DNA of 64,000 bases, taken from assembly GCF_004337705.1 (NCBI RefSeq), contig NZ_SKBU01000023.1, positions 1 through 64,000 on the forward strand, read 5' to 3'. Position numbers and translations under genes: made by a program. This DNA comes from Rubrobacter taiwanensis (GTDB taxonomy: Bacteria > Actinomycetota > Rubrobacteria > Rubrobacterales > Rubrobacteraceae). This document shows, piece by piece, positions 54,888-62,751 of the stretch (positions within the stretch are counted from its first letter, which is position 1; the number at the start of each line of letters is the position of its first letter). The notes below the pieces were generated by a model that was not told where the DNA came from, made no database searches, and was given only the letters and a program-made list of their open reading frames with translations.

Positions 54888-56199
54888 AACCGAGCAGCCG
54901 GGCGATCAGCCAGATTATTATGGCCGGCACGATCGCGTCCGGTACGGTGAAGGCAAGTCCTTCGGCGCCCAGCGCGCCCAAGTCGCCGAACACCTGCATC
55001 TTGTATGCGAAGCTGATCATGAACCAGCCCACGAACCCCCAGAGAAAGCCGCCCGCCACGGCCCCGCGCCGGCCTCCGGTGGCGTTGCCGAAGATGGCCC
55101 CCGCTCCGCTGGCGAAGAAGGCCACGATCATGCTTGGCAGAGGGACCGGCCAACCGATGAGCGCCAAGAGAACCATCGCCACAACCTGAGCTACGGTCCC
55201 GGATATGAGGCCGATAATCAGGGAGTTGGGTGCGTACGGGAAGATGACCGGCACGTCCAGCGCCGGCCGGGCTCCGGGAATGACCTTCTCGCCGATTCCC
55301 CTGAAGGCCGGAACGATCTCGGCCAGGAGCATGCGCACCCCCTGCAGGAGGACCAGCATTCCGGCAACGAAGCCCAATCCCTGCAAGATGGCGAAGACGA
55401 GCCAGTTCTGACCGTCGCTGATATTCTCCTCGAAGCCTCCGATTCCCGTCTGCCACACCGCAAGACCTGCTGCCCCCAGGCTTATAACCAGGAAGATCAG
55501 GGAGGTGGAGATGGCGATATCCCGGAAGAAATTCAGCGAGTCGCGCACCTCCAGCTTCTCCGCGCTGTGCTCCGGATCGCCGACCAGCTTGCCCACCAAG
55601 GCGCAAAACACGTTGAGCAGCGTCTGCCCATGCCCGAAGGCAATCTCGTCGCTGCCCGTGATCCTGCGCATGAACGGCTGGGCTATAGCGGGGGCCAGCG
55701 TCATGTAGGTGCCATGCGTTATGGAAGCAAGAGCAATTACCCACACCAGCGAGAGGCCCAATGAATGGTACAGGATGGCAAAAGCGCCAGCGTGGATCCA
55801 GATCATATGCCCCGTCAGGTAGAGGTAACGGAAGGGAGTAATTCTGGCCAGGATGATGTGAAAGATGTAGCCGAAGAGCAGGGTCCACGCTATCGCCGCT
55901 CCCAGATCGTCTACGTTCGCTTCCTGAACGGCGCTCACCACCGCCTCGTCGAATGTGACGAAGGTTTGAAACCGCTCCTCCGGGATACCAGTCTGGAACA
56001 TCGCCTGGATACCGTCCAGAGCGTTGACCAGCGCCCCGATCCCGACACCGATGATGAGCATGCCCAACACCGTCTTGACCGTGCCGTTTATAACCTCTCC
56101 GCCGGGCCTGCGTTGGATCAACAATCCAATAAGTGCGATAAGGCCCAGCACGATAGCGGGCAGCTGTATCAGCTCGATTACGGCGAATATGATCTCCAT
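54880..56199 (-). CDS. PTS permease IIC, ascorbate/galactitol type
   Basis: A 439-residue polytopic protein of the SgaT/UlaA/GatC-type EIIC group, about 10-11 helices. Visible marks are LPAIVLGLIALIGLLIQRRPGGEVINGTVKTVLGMLIIGVG at the start, the long middle loop ITGSDEIAFGHGQTLLNVFCALVGKLVGD, IVPAFRGIGEKVIPGARPALDVPVIFPYAPNSLIIG and GGRRGAVAGGFLWGFVGWF. It would import a sugar acid, lactone or polyol and phosphorylate it with IIB. ATG 56199 is chosen over TTG 56220. Upstream are the creatininase and phosphotriesterase-like genes and IIB. No IIA or general PTS gene is in the window. Confidence 0.87.
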   Translation of the reverse strand: MEIIFAVIELIQLPAIVLGLIALIGLLIQRRPGGEVINGTVKTVLGMLIIGVGIGALVNALDGIQAMFQTGIPEERFQTFVTFDEAVVSAVQEANVDDLGAAIAWTLLFGYIFHIILARITPFRYLYLTGHMIWIHAGAFAILYHSLGLSLVWVIALASITHGTYMTLAPAIAQPFMRRITGSDEIAFGHGQTLLNVFCALVGKLVGDPEHSAEKLEVRDSLNFFRDIAISTSLIFLVISLGAAGLAVWQTGIGGFEENISDGQNWLVFAILQGLGFVAGMLVLLQGVRMLLAEIVPAFRGIGEKVIPGARPALDVPVIFPYAPNSLIIGLISGTVAQVVAMVLLALIGWPVPLPSMIVAFFASGAGAIFGNATGGRRGAVAGGFLWGFVGWFMISFAYKMQVFGDLGALGAEGLAFTVPDAIVPAIIIWLIARLLGFV

Positions 56200-56244
56200 G
56201 CTCTCCTTCCCTTCCGCCAATAGCGCATCAGAGGCAGATAAGAA

Positions 56245-57000
56245 TTACCGGTCCTGCCCTCCCCCTTGCGCCAACTCAAACCCTTCTCGAATCCCAGCCG
56301 AGATGCTCTTCACGAATACGTCCAGCATCCGCCGTCCCTTTTCGGCGGTGGCCCTCGTCGGGTCGCCGTAGACGCCGCTCTCGCTGAGCTCCCCGAGCGA
56401 GAGAGTGGAATTTCCGTAAAGAGCCGGCTTCTCCGGGTACTCCGCAACCGCTCGCTCCATCCGGACGTGCTCCGGGTAGAGCGCGAGCATAAGGGACGTC
56501 TCAAACTCGCAAGCGTGGATCATGCCGTGCCAGCTCCGGGAATCGCAGTGCTCCTCCATCACCTGCGCGAGCTCGGGGTAGAAGAAGTAGATCACCGGCA
56601 TATCGAGCTCGTCCTGAAGTTCGCGAGCCGCGTACTTCATGGAAGCGTTGTTGGCCTCGTGGCCGTTTATCAGGGCGAGCAGCTTAACGCCGTAGCGCGA
56701 GACGCTGTATGCCGCGTCCTTGATCACGGCCTCTACGTGGTGCTGCTGCAAGGAGACCGTGCCAGGTATCTCCCGCCACACCCACGAGTAGCCGAAGGGC
56801 ACTGCGGGTAGTAGCAGAGCCCCCGTCTCCCGGGCCACAAGCCGCGCCAGCCCCTCCGCGAGGAGGGTGTCCACCCCCAGAGGCAGGTGAGGCCCGTGCT
56901 GCTCCGTAGCACCCAGGGGAAGTATGGCTACGGGGAAACGTCCCACAGCCTCCTCAACCTTATCCCGGGTCATGTACTGGATCTCTCCGACCTCTCTCAC
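56245..57000 (-). CDS. Creatininase-family amidohydrolase
   Basis: A 251-residue member of the creatininase/MftE family, metal-dependent hydrolases of cyclic amides and related compounds. The metal segments are present: LPLGATEQHGPHLPLGVDT (Glu and His), INGHEANNASMKYAAREL in place of the usual GHGGN, and WHGMIHACEFETSLMLAL. The GHEANN variant is unusual and may signal a different substrate. The gene lies between the phosphotriesterase-like gene and the IIC gene in one operon, so it may open or process a ring of the PTS-imported compound. Start GTG 57000. Confidence 0.85.
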   Translation of the reverse strand: MREVGEIQYMTRDKVEEAVGRFPVAILPLGATEQHGPHLPLGVDTLLAEGLARLVARETGALLLPAVPFGYSWVWREIPGTVSLQQHHVEAVIKDAAYSVSRYGVKLLALINGHEANNASMKYAARELQDELDMPVIYFFYPELAQVMEEHCDSRSWHGMIHACEFETSLMLALYPEHVRMERAVAEYPEKPALYGNSTLSLGELSESGVYGDPTRATAEKGRRMLDVFVKSISAGIREGFELAQGGGQDR

Positions 57001-57033
57001 AGTTCGCCCACCTTATTTCACTCCGGGTTCGGA

Positions 57034-57987
57034 TCAGAACTGCGCCAGCCACCGGGCAGGGTTAGCAACGAATATCTGCTCTATGCTCTCCTCGCTAATC
57101 CCTTCATCACGCAATCTAGGTATGAACTTGGTGAGTATGTAGCGGAAGCCGGGCCCGCCTCCGTATGCGTGCAGATAGGACCGGCGCCCCATGTCCCCGG
57201 AGATCAGAAGCCGCGCTCCGTATCCGTGCCCTAGGAGGTTCTTGATAAGATCCACCCTCGTGCTGTCCGGGTAGTACTTGACCTTCCCGGGACCATCGAA
57301 CTGCACGTAAGCGCCCCTCTCGGCGAGCTTGAGGTGGTAATAGGGATCCGCATTGCGGTCTGAGTGCCCCACAGCGACCCTGCTCAGGTCTACCCCCTCC
57401 TCTTCCAGAATGTCGAGCATCTCCAACCCCATGGTGCCGGCCTCCGTATGAAGCCAGACAGGAGCCCCTGTCTCGAGTTGAGCACTGGCAACGGCCCGGG
57501 TCACCTTCTCTTCCAAAGGGTGGATCACGTTGTACCAGGAGCCGGACTTGAGAACTCCAGCCCTGATGCCCGTTGAATCCACCCCCTCACGCACCTCCCG
57601 TATCAACAGATCCGCTATCTCCTCAACAGACTTCGCTTCGACCCAATCAGGGAAGTAAATGTGCTTGTTGAAGCCGGTGGTGGCTACGACGTTGATGCCG
57701 GCAGCTTCGGACATCTTAGCGAGCAGCTGCACGTTCCTCCCGTAATCCAGGGTGGAGGCTTCAACAAGCGTCCTCCCTCCAGCCTCTCTGAAGTACACAA
57801 GCTCCTGCAGGGACTTGTCGTAGTCGCTCAGCTCGAGATCCCGGTCCTCCTGAGACGCCGGCGGAACGGCAATGAGATGCTCGTGACTGTAGACTACGCC
57901 CAGTTGTTCCGCCTCAACGTCTCCGAGCACGGTTCTTGCTTTGCCGCCGATGCTAACCTCCTCCCGAATTTCAGGATCTACGCGCAC
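57034..57987 (-). CDS. Phosphotriesterase-family hydrolase (php/COG1735-like), probable lactonase
   Basis: A 317-residue TIM-barrel metal hydrolase. Metal ligands are in GVVYSHEHLI (H-x-H), RAGVLKSGSWYN (carboxylated Lys), PVWLHTEAGTMG (His), VAVGHSDRNADPY (His) and LLISGDMGRRSYLHAYGGG (Asp). This is the php branch; studied members of COG1735 hydrolyse phosphorylated sugar lactones rather than organophosphates. In an operon with PTS IIB and IIC, a role in opening an imported phospho-lactone is the best inference. It starts at GTG 57987, nine bases after IIB. The strand-mate regulator YhfZ is also a php partner in E. coli. Confidence 0.85.
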   Translation of the reverse strand: MRVDPEIREEVSIGGKARTVLGDVEAEQLGVVYSHEHLIAVPPASQEDRDLELSDYDKSLQELVYFREAGGRTLVEASTLDYGRNVQLLAKMSEAAGINVVATTGFNKHIYFPDWVEAKSVEEIADLLIREVREGVDSTGIRAGVLKSGSWYNVIHPLEEKVTRAVASAQLETGAPVWLHTEAGTMGLEMLDILEEEGVDLSRVAVGHSDRNADPYYHLKLAERGAYVQFDGPGKVKYYPDSTRVDLIKNLLGHGYGARLLISGDMGRRSYLHAYGGGPGFRYILTKFIPRLRDEGISEESIEQIFVANPARWLAQF

Positions 57988-57996
57988 GTCATACCA

Positions 57997-58287
57997 CTAC
58001 TCTCCACCCAACTCTTTGAGCACCGGGAGTACCTTGCGCTCCAGCTCACCCTTATCCACCAGATTGCTCAAGCCAACCACCGGCACGGATGAGCCGGAGA
58101 GCTTGTCGGCTATCTCACTGGACGCCACGATGAGATCCGCCTCCCGCCCCTTCGCCGAACCCAGATCTACAGCCTCCCCCCTGACCTGAATCCCGTGCTT
58201 TCTGCCCAGCTCCTGCACGTTCATCAGCATCATGAGACTCGTCCCAAACCCCATCCCGCAGACGGCTAAAACGTATACTTGCCCGAT
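57997..58287 (-). CDS. PTS IIB component, ascorbate/galactitol type, possible ATC start
   Basis: A ~96-residue phosphocarrier. The phosphorylated Cys loop is VYVLAVCGMGFGTSLMMLMNVQEL at the N-terminus, then ADLIVASSEIADKL and VPVVGLSNLVDKGELERKVLPVL. No ATG, GTG or TTG lies in the right place. AAAGGAGG sits five bases before an in-frame ATC (58287), which would give GQVYVLAVCGMG, the expected length before the loop. A GTG at 58311 is in frame, but the -10 box (58319-58314) predicts a transcript starting at about 58307, beyond it. So I set the start at ATC with reserve. First gene of the PTS operon. Confidence 0.82.
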   Translation of the reverse strand: MGQVYVLAVCGMGFGTSLMMLMNVQELGRKHGIQVRGEAVDLGSAKGREADLIVASSEIADKLSGSSVPVVGLSNLVDKGELERKVLPVLKELGGE

Positions 58288-58313
58288 CTCTTCCTCCTTT
58301 CTTAGCTTCACAC

Positions 58314-58343
58314 AATATACAAAATAATGTAGATTGCTGTAAA
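58314..58343 (-). promoter_or_regulatory. Promoter of the PTS/lactonase operon
   Basis: On the minus strand TTTACA (58343-58338) and TATATT (58319-58314) are 18 bases apart. The predicted first base is about 58307, leaving about 20 bases with AAAGGAGG before IIB. The surrounding 80 bases are AT-rich and also serve the divergent aldo/keto reductase gene. Confidence 0.6.
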
Positions 58344-58399
58344 GGTCAGCGGGATAGCATGAAGTGGTCGGGGGCTGTAGATTTGAGGAAGGGAGCGGC

Positions 58400-59425
58400 A
58401 TGCGGTACAGGTTGTTGGGGCGCAGCGGGCTGAGGGTTTCGGAGATATGTCTGGGTACGGCGACGTTTGGTTCGGGCAGGGCTGGCGAAGCGGGCAAGGA
58501 TGAGAGTAAGGCTATCTTCGAGATCTTTGCGGAGGCTGGCGGAAACTTCATTGACACCTCCAACCGCTACGGCAGGGGGAAGAGCGAGGAATACGTCGGC
58601 GAGCTGGTGGCAGGGGACAGGGAGAGGTTTGTTCTGGCGACCAAGTACACTCTCTCCACGCGCGGAGAGGATCCAAACGCGAGCGGGAACCACCGCAAGA
58701 GTCTGGTGCGGGCGTTAGAGGGCAGCCTGAGGCGCCTCAGAACGGAGTATGTGGATCTCTATCTGGTACACGCCTGGGATTTTACGGTTCCTGCAGAAGA
58801 AGTGATGCGAGCTCTAGACGACGTTGTCCGGGCGGGCAAGGTCCTTCACGTCGGGGTCTCCAACGCTCCGGCCTGGGTGGTATCGCGGGCCAACACCCTG
58901 GCCGAACTTAGAGGCTGGACGCCGTTCGTGAACCTGCAAGTGGAGTACAGCCTCATCCAGCGAGAGCCGGAGCGCGAGCTATTACCGATGGCCAAAGATT
59001 TGGGCATAGGTATCACGGCCTATTCTCCTCTCGGAGCGGGATGGCTGGCGGGTGCGGTTGGCGGTCCCCCGCCCGGCGCCTATCGGCTCTCCAGGGTCGG
59101 ACGCGAGGCCGACGAGAGAAACGCCCGTATAGCGGCCGAGGTACGCCGGATAGCCTCAGAGGCGGGACGGCCGCCATCTCATGTCGCGCTGGCCTGGCTC
59201 AGGCAACAATATTGGGGCATCGTGCCCATTATGGGAGCGGTAGATGCCGGCCAGATGCGCGAGAACCTGGCCTGTCTAGACTTTAGCCTCTGCGAGGAGC
59301 ATCGCGCGAGGCTAAATAAGGCAAGCGCTATCGAGCTCGGATATCCCCACGACCTTCTGGCAAGAGAAGATACCAGAAAGCGTATTTATGGCGATCTCTA
59401 CGACCCTCTGGATCCCAGCCGGTAA
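58400..59425 (+). CDS. Aldo/keto reductase
   Basis: A 341-residue NADPH-dependent reductase of the AKR superfamily. MRYRLLGRSGLRVSEICLGTATFG begins it; catalytic residues are in NFIDTSNRYGRGKSEE (Asp, Tyr), FVLATKYTL (Lys) and YLVHAWDFT (His); the cofactor end is WGIVPIMGAVDAGQMRENLA. ATG 58400 follows GGGAGCGG; the longer frame to 58364 adds nothing family-like. It diverges from the PTS operon and converges on the YhfZ regulator, so it probably belongs to the same pathway, oxidising or reducing the sugar or aldonate involved. Confidence 0.87.
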   Translation: MRYRLLGRSGLRVSEICLGTATFGSGRAGEAGKDESKAIFEIFAEAGGNFIDTSNRYGRGKSEEYVGELVAGDRERFVLATKYTLSTRGEDPNASGNHRKSLVRALEGSLRRLRTEYVDLYLVHAWDFTVPAEEVMRALDDVVRAGKVLHVGVSNAPAWVVSRANTLAELRGWTPFVNLQVEYSLIQREPERELLPMAKDLGIGITAYSPLGAGWLAGAVGGPPPGAYRLSRVGREADERNARIAAEVRRIASEAGRPPSHVALAWLRQQYWGIVPIMGAVDAGQMRENLACLDFSLCEEHRARLNKASAIELGYPHDLLAREDTRKRIYGDLYDPLDPSR

Positions 59426-59443
59426 AAGTGACGGGCCTCTGCT

Positions 59444-60403
59444 TCAGAACAGGGGCACACGCTTGCCTTCGATCACCTCGTCTCTAACCCTCACTAACCC
59501 TCTCTCGTCTACCACCTCCGCGAAGAGGGAGCCGGTAGCCGCGTTGTCCTTCGCGCCCACCACCGCTAGCGCGCTCAGATCCTGCGAGATACGGCGGGCC
59601 GAGTCGCTGCGGATGGGCAGGAAGCTCAGTGTTTGGGAGGCGGCCTCCACGCGCCGGGTCGTTCTGCGCCAGACGGCCGCATCGAGCGTCCCTTCCAGGA
59701 TCAGATCGGGGATCATATGGTAAGGGCTCGGCACGAACTCCACCGGAGCCTGATCGAACTCCAGACGGGTGATCTCCGCGTGATCCCAAGAGGTTTCGTC
59801 AATACCCACGCGCCGGATCGTGCCCTCCGCTTCTCTTCGCACCAGAACGGTCAGCGAATCGGCGGCGTAGAAGGTGTTGGCGCCACAGCCAAGCAGCACC
59901 TTCAGGTCCGGCTCTTGAGAGCAGACCCTCTCAGCTGAGAAGCGCGAGAGCACCACGAAGTCTGCGCCGGATCTCAGGTACTCGATGCGGCGTCTGGCAC
60001 CGTTTAAATGCAAGAGGTTCAGCGGGATGCCCGCGTCTTTGAACAGCTGCGTAAGAGCGGTAGCTATGCCCTCGAACTCTCCGGAGTCGGGCAGCGGCAT
60101 CACACCGGTCACTGTCCCCAGACCGCTAACCGCCCACAGACGCCGCAGATCCTTCTCGAGTAAGTAAGTGCCCAGATGTCCTCGGCTTTCGAGGATGATA
60201 GCGCCCATCCCCTCCAGCGTCTTGAATGCCTTCTGGACCGTTCCCTGGCCCGCCCGCAGGAGGCGCGCATACTCGCTCGTGGTCTTCAGCCTGCTTCCCG
60301 GAGCAAGAGAGATCAACTCCCGGGCCACCTCCCGGCATATCAGGCCGTTCTTCTCCAGCAGACCGAGCATGGGGTCGAAAGCGGCATCAACTCCGGGTGC
60401 CAC
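59444..60403 (-). CDS. YhfZ-type transcriptional regulator
   Basis: A 319-residue regulator: an N-terminal GntR-like winged helix (residues 20-82; TSEYARLLRAGQGTVQKAFKTLEGMGAIILESRGHLGTYL) joined to a periplasmic-binding-protein-like ligand domain (residues 95-300; LPDSGEFEGIATALTQLFKDAGI, AADSLTVLVRREAEGTIRRVGID, DAAVWRRTTRR). This is the YhfZ architecture; in E. coli yhfZ sits in an operon with the phosphotriesterase homologue php. Its closeness to a php-like gene here supports a shared regulon. GTG 60403 is preceded by GGGAGAAG. The ligand is probably the lactone, aldonate or its phosphate. Confidence 0.8.
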   Translation of the reverse strand: MAPGVDAAFDPMLGLLEKNGLICREVARELISLAPGSRLKTTSEYARLLRAGQGTVQKAFKTLEGMGAIILESRGHLGTYLLEKDLRRLWAVSGLGTVTGVMPLPDSGEFEGIATALTQLFKDAGIPLNLLHLNGARRRIEYLRSGADFVVLSRFSAERVCSQEPDLKVLLGCGANTFYAADSLTVLVRREAEGTIRRVGIDETSWDHAEITRLEFDQAPVEFVPSPYHMIPDLILEGTLDAAVWRRTTRRVEAASQTLSFLPIRSDSARRISQDLSALAVVGAKDNAATGSLFAEVVDERGLVRVRDEVIEGKRVPLF

Positions 60404-60607
60404 ACTTCTCCCTTCTGAAGCGCCGCCGGAGCACCATTGCGGTCTCTGGCGGCAACCCGCCTATCGCAGCAGATGATCGAGTTTGCCCCGTCGGATACAG
60501 CTTCTTTACTTCCTGTCTTTTGAGTCTCGCAAGGACCAACTTCGTTTAGCGTACAGTTTAATGCACGCTGCGGTAGCGTCCACAGCGGGACCAGGAGGGT
60601 TCGGTTT

Positions 60608-62119
60608 TCAGGAGCCTCGGTGCAGAAGCCGCCCTGCCAGGGAGGATGCCGCCCTGCGGATAAGCGGACTAAAGAGCACCAGCAGGGCCAGCACAAGAAA
60701 CGTCAGGCTGAGCGGACGGGTAACGAACACCGTCGGGTCACCGCCGGATATTACCAGAGCGCGGCGAAACTGGGCCTCGAGTATCGGTCCCAACACGATG
60801 GCCAGCAGCACCGGGATAACAGGGAAGCCGAACTTACCCATCAGATACGCCAGAATTCCGAAGAAGAGCATTGTCCATACCGCAAGCATGGTGTTATCCA
60901 CGGCGTACGAGCCCGCCACGGCCAGCGCCGCGATAACCGAGAGAAGGTAGGGGCGCTTGATCTTGAGAACCTGGACGAAGAGAGGGATCAAGCGCAGCTG
61001 GGTCACCACAGTGAATACGTACGCCACCAAGAGCGAGAGGTAGACGCCTAGGATGAAGACGGGCTGCTCCTGGAAGAGGAGCGGTCCCGGTTGCAAACCG
61101 TGGATGATAAGCGCCCCCATGAGGACGGCAACGATCGGATCGCCGGGTATGGCCAGGGTAAGCATGGGGATAAGCGCGCTGCCCGTGACCCCGTTGTTCG
61201 CGGCTTCAGGGGCCGCCACCCCCCTCATAACGCCCGTACCGAACTTCTCGGGCTCTCTTGAGGCACGTTTCTCCCGATCGTACGCCAGGAAAGCAGCTAT
61301 CGGCCCGCCCGTTCCTGGTACTATGCCGATAGCCGTCCCGATAAGCGAACCGCGCAGGAAGGTGGGCAGCAGAGACCTCGCTTCCGCTCTGCTGGGCAAC
61401 TTCGCCGTGACCCTTCTGGCCACCGCCCGCGTGCCTGTACGAAGGCGCGGCTCCAGCTCCTCAAGTATCTGCGGGATGGCGAACAACCCGATCATCGCCG
61501 GAATAAGCGAGACCCCGGCCTGCAATGCGATCTGGTCGAAGGTGAAGCGGGGGACGCCCAGCATGGGATCCAAGCCCACCGTCATGAAGGCAAGCCCGAT
61601 CAGGCCCGCGATTATGCCCTTAATCACCGACCGTCCCGAGACCCCGATTATGATGCTGAGGCCGAGCACCACGATGGCGAAGAGCTCAGCAGCGCCCAGT
61701 TTCAACGCGAGAGCCGCCAGTTGGGGAGCGATGAGGATGAGCGCCAACAGGCTGACCATCCCCCCGAAGAACGAGGCCATAACGGCTGTGCCCAGAGCCT
61801 TGCCTCCCTCTCCCCTGCTCGCCATCGGGTGCCCGTCGAGGAGTGTGGCCGATGCTGAGGGAGTGCCCGGTATCCGGAGCAGAATCGCTGTCACCGAACC
61901 GCCCGTTATCCCTCCGACATGAACCCCTAGCAAGAGCCCGATAGCCGGTGCGGTAGGGAGCATAAACGAGAAAGGCAGCATCAACGCCATCGCCATGGTC
62001 ACCGTCAGACCCGGGATCGCGCCCATCACGATGCCGAACAGGACGCCGGCGAAGATGGCCAGCAGCGTCATCGGGTGACCTATATCCATGAGCGCTTGGC
62101 TGAGGTTCTCCAGGAGCAT
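60608..62119 (-). CDS. tctA: TctA large membrane subunit, tripartite tricarboxylate transporter
   Basis: A 503-residue, ~12-helix protein of the TctA family. Signature segments are LFGIVMGAIPGLTVTMAMALMLPFSF, VGGITGGSVTAILLRIPGTPSASATLLDGHPMA and, in the second half, GIVPGTGGPIAAFLAYDREKR and GVAAPEAANNGVTGSALIPMLTLAIPGDP. It uses the ion gradient to move a carboxylate delivered by TctC. It follows tctB by 12 bases and ends the tctCBA operon. Below it, 204 bases lead to the YhfZ start and hold its promoter; no gene is seen there. Confidence 0.93.
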   Translation of the reverse strand: MLLENLSQALMDIGHPMTLLAIFAGVLFGIVMGAIPGLTVTMAMALMLPFSFMLPTAPAIGLLLGVHVGGITGGSVTAILLRIPGTPSASATLLDGHPMASRGEGGKALGTAVMASFFGGMVSLLALILIAPQLAALALKLGAAELFAIVVLGLSIIIGVSGRSVIKGIIAGLIGLAFMTVGLDPMLGVPRFTFDQIALQAGVSLIPAMIGLFAIPQILEELEPRLRTGTRAVARRVTAKLPSRAEARSLLPTFLRGSLIGTAIGIVPGTGGPIAAFLAYDREKRASREPEKFGTGVMRGVAAPEAANNGVTGSALIPMLTLAIPGDPIVAVLMGALIIHGLQPGPLLFQEQPVFILGVYLSLLVAYVFTVVTQLRLIPLFVQVLKIKRPYLLSVIAALAVAGSYAVDNTMLAVWTMLFFGILAYLMGKFGFPVIPVLLAIVLGPILEAQFRRALVISGGDPTVFVTRPLSLTFLVLALLVLFSPLIRRAASSLAGRLLHRGS

Positions 62120-62131
62120 GATAGACCCTGC

Positions 62132-62665
62132 CTACGGTAAGCGAATCAGCAGCAGGTAATAGAAGACCAGATAGATGACAGCCGTGGCACCAGCAGACAA
62201 CCCCACGATAACTTTCCAGCTCCGCACCCCGTAAGCGAGCAGCAGGAGTGCGAGCAACGCAGGAGTTGCCACGAGGTAGCCAACCGCCTCCAGCGCCCAG
62301 CCGTAGCTAACCAGAATGGCGATGCCCACAATGGGGAACAAAATGTGGGGAGCGAGGCGCTGTTTTCCCGCCTCAGCGGATCTGTCTTCTTCTGATTCGT
62401 TCCTTGAGGTTACGCCTTCCTCCAGATCAACTTCAGGCTCTTGCTTCTCCTCAGAGCCTGCATCCTCCGCCTTTATCAAGCTCCTGACAAGCAGGACGAA
62501 CGAGGCAATCCCGATAGCAACGGCTACTAGCAAAGGGTATATCGCCATACCAGGCGCTCGCTGGACGTGCTCCTGAGGGAGTTGGCCGGCCTGGTACGCG
62601 AACAGGCCGGCGAACCCGAGCAACAGCACCGCGATAATGGCGTCCTGATACTTCCTCAAGGTCAT
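62132..62665 (-). CDS. tctB: TctB small membrane subunit
   Basis: A 177-residue, four-helix protein (first helix DAIIAVLLLGFAGLFAYQAGQL; RAPGMAIYPLLVAVAIGIASFVLLVRSL; later VGYLVATPALLALLLLAYGV and AGATAVIYLVFYYLLLI). A charged loop of about 45 residues (EDAGSEEKQEPEVDLEEG...) separates the helix pairs. This is the small partner of TctA. ATG 62665 follows AAGGGGAC; the much longer frame reaching 62878 lies upstream of any ribosome site. It sits between tctC and tctA in one operon. Confidence 0.87.
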   Translation of the reverse strand: MTLRKYQDAIIAVLLLGFAGLFAYQAGQLPQEHVQRAPGMAIYPLLVAVAIGIASFVLLVRSLIKAEDAGSEEKQEPEVDLEEGVTSRNESEEDRSAEAGKQRLAPHILFPIVGIAILVSYGWALEAVGYLVATPALLALLLLAYGVRSWKVIVGLSAGATAVIYLVFYYLLLIRLP

Positions 62666-62751
62666 CGGCGTCCCCTTATCAAGGCGGCAGGCGGGAAAGG
62701 GCGGTGAAGGATCCGTAGCTCCATGCCGCCTTCTCCCACCTCTCCGGTAGC

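Noticed and set aside
54599-55888. A 429-codon minus-strand frame across the IIC/uxaC junction
   Set aside because: Alternative frame of the IIC gene and uxaC fragment, without any domain.
53208-60403. A prophage or transposon island explaining the PTS cluster
   Set aside because: No integrase, transposase, terminal repeats or tRNA target were seen; only the uxaC truncation hints at rearrangement.
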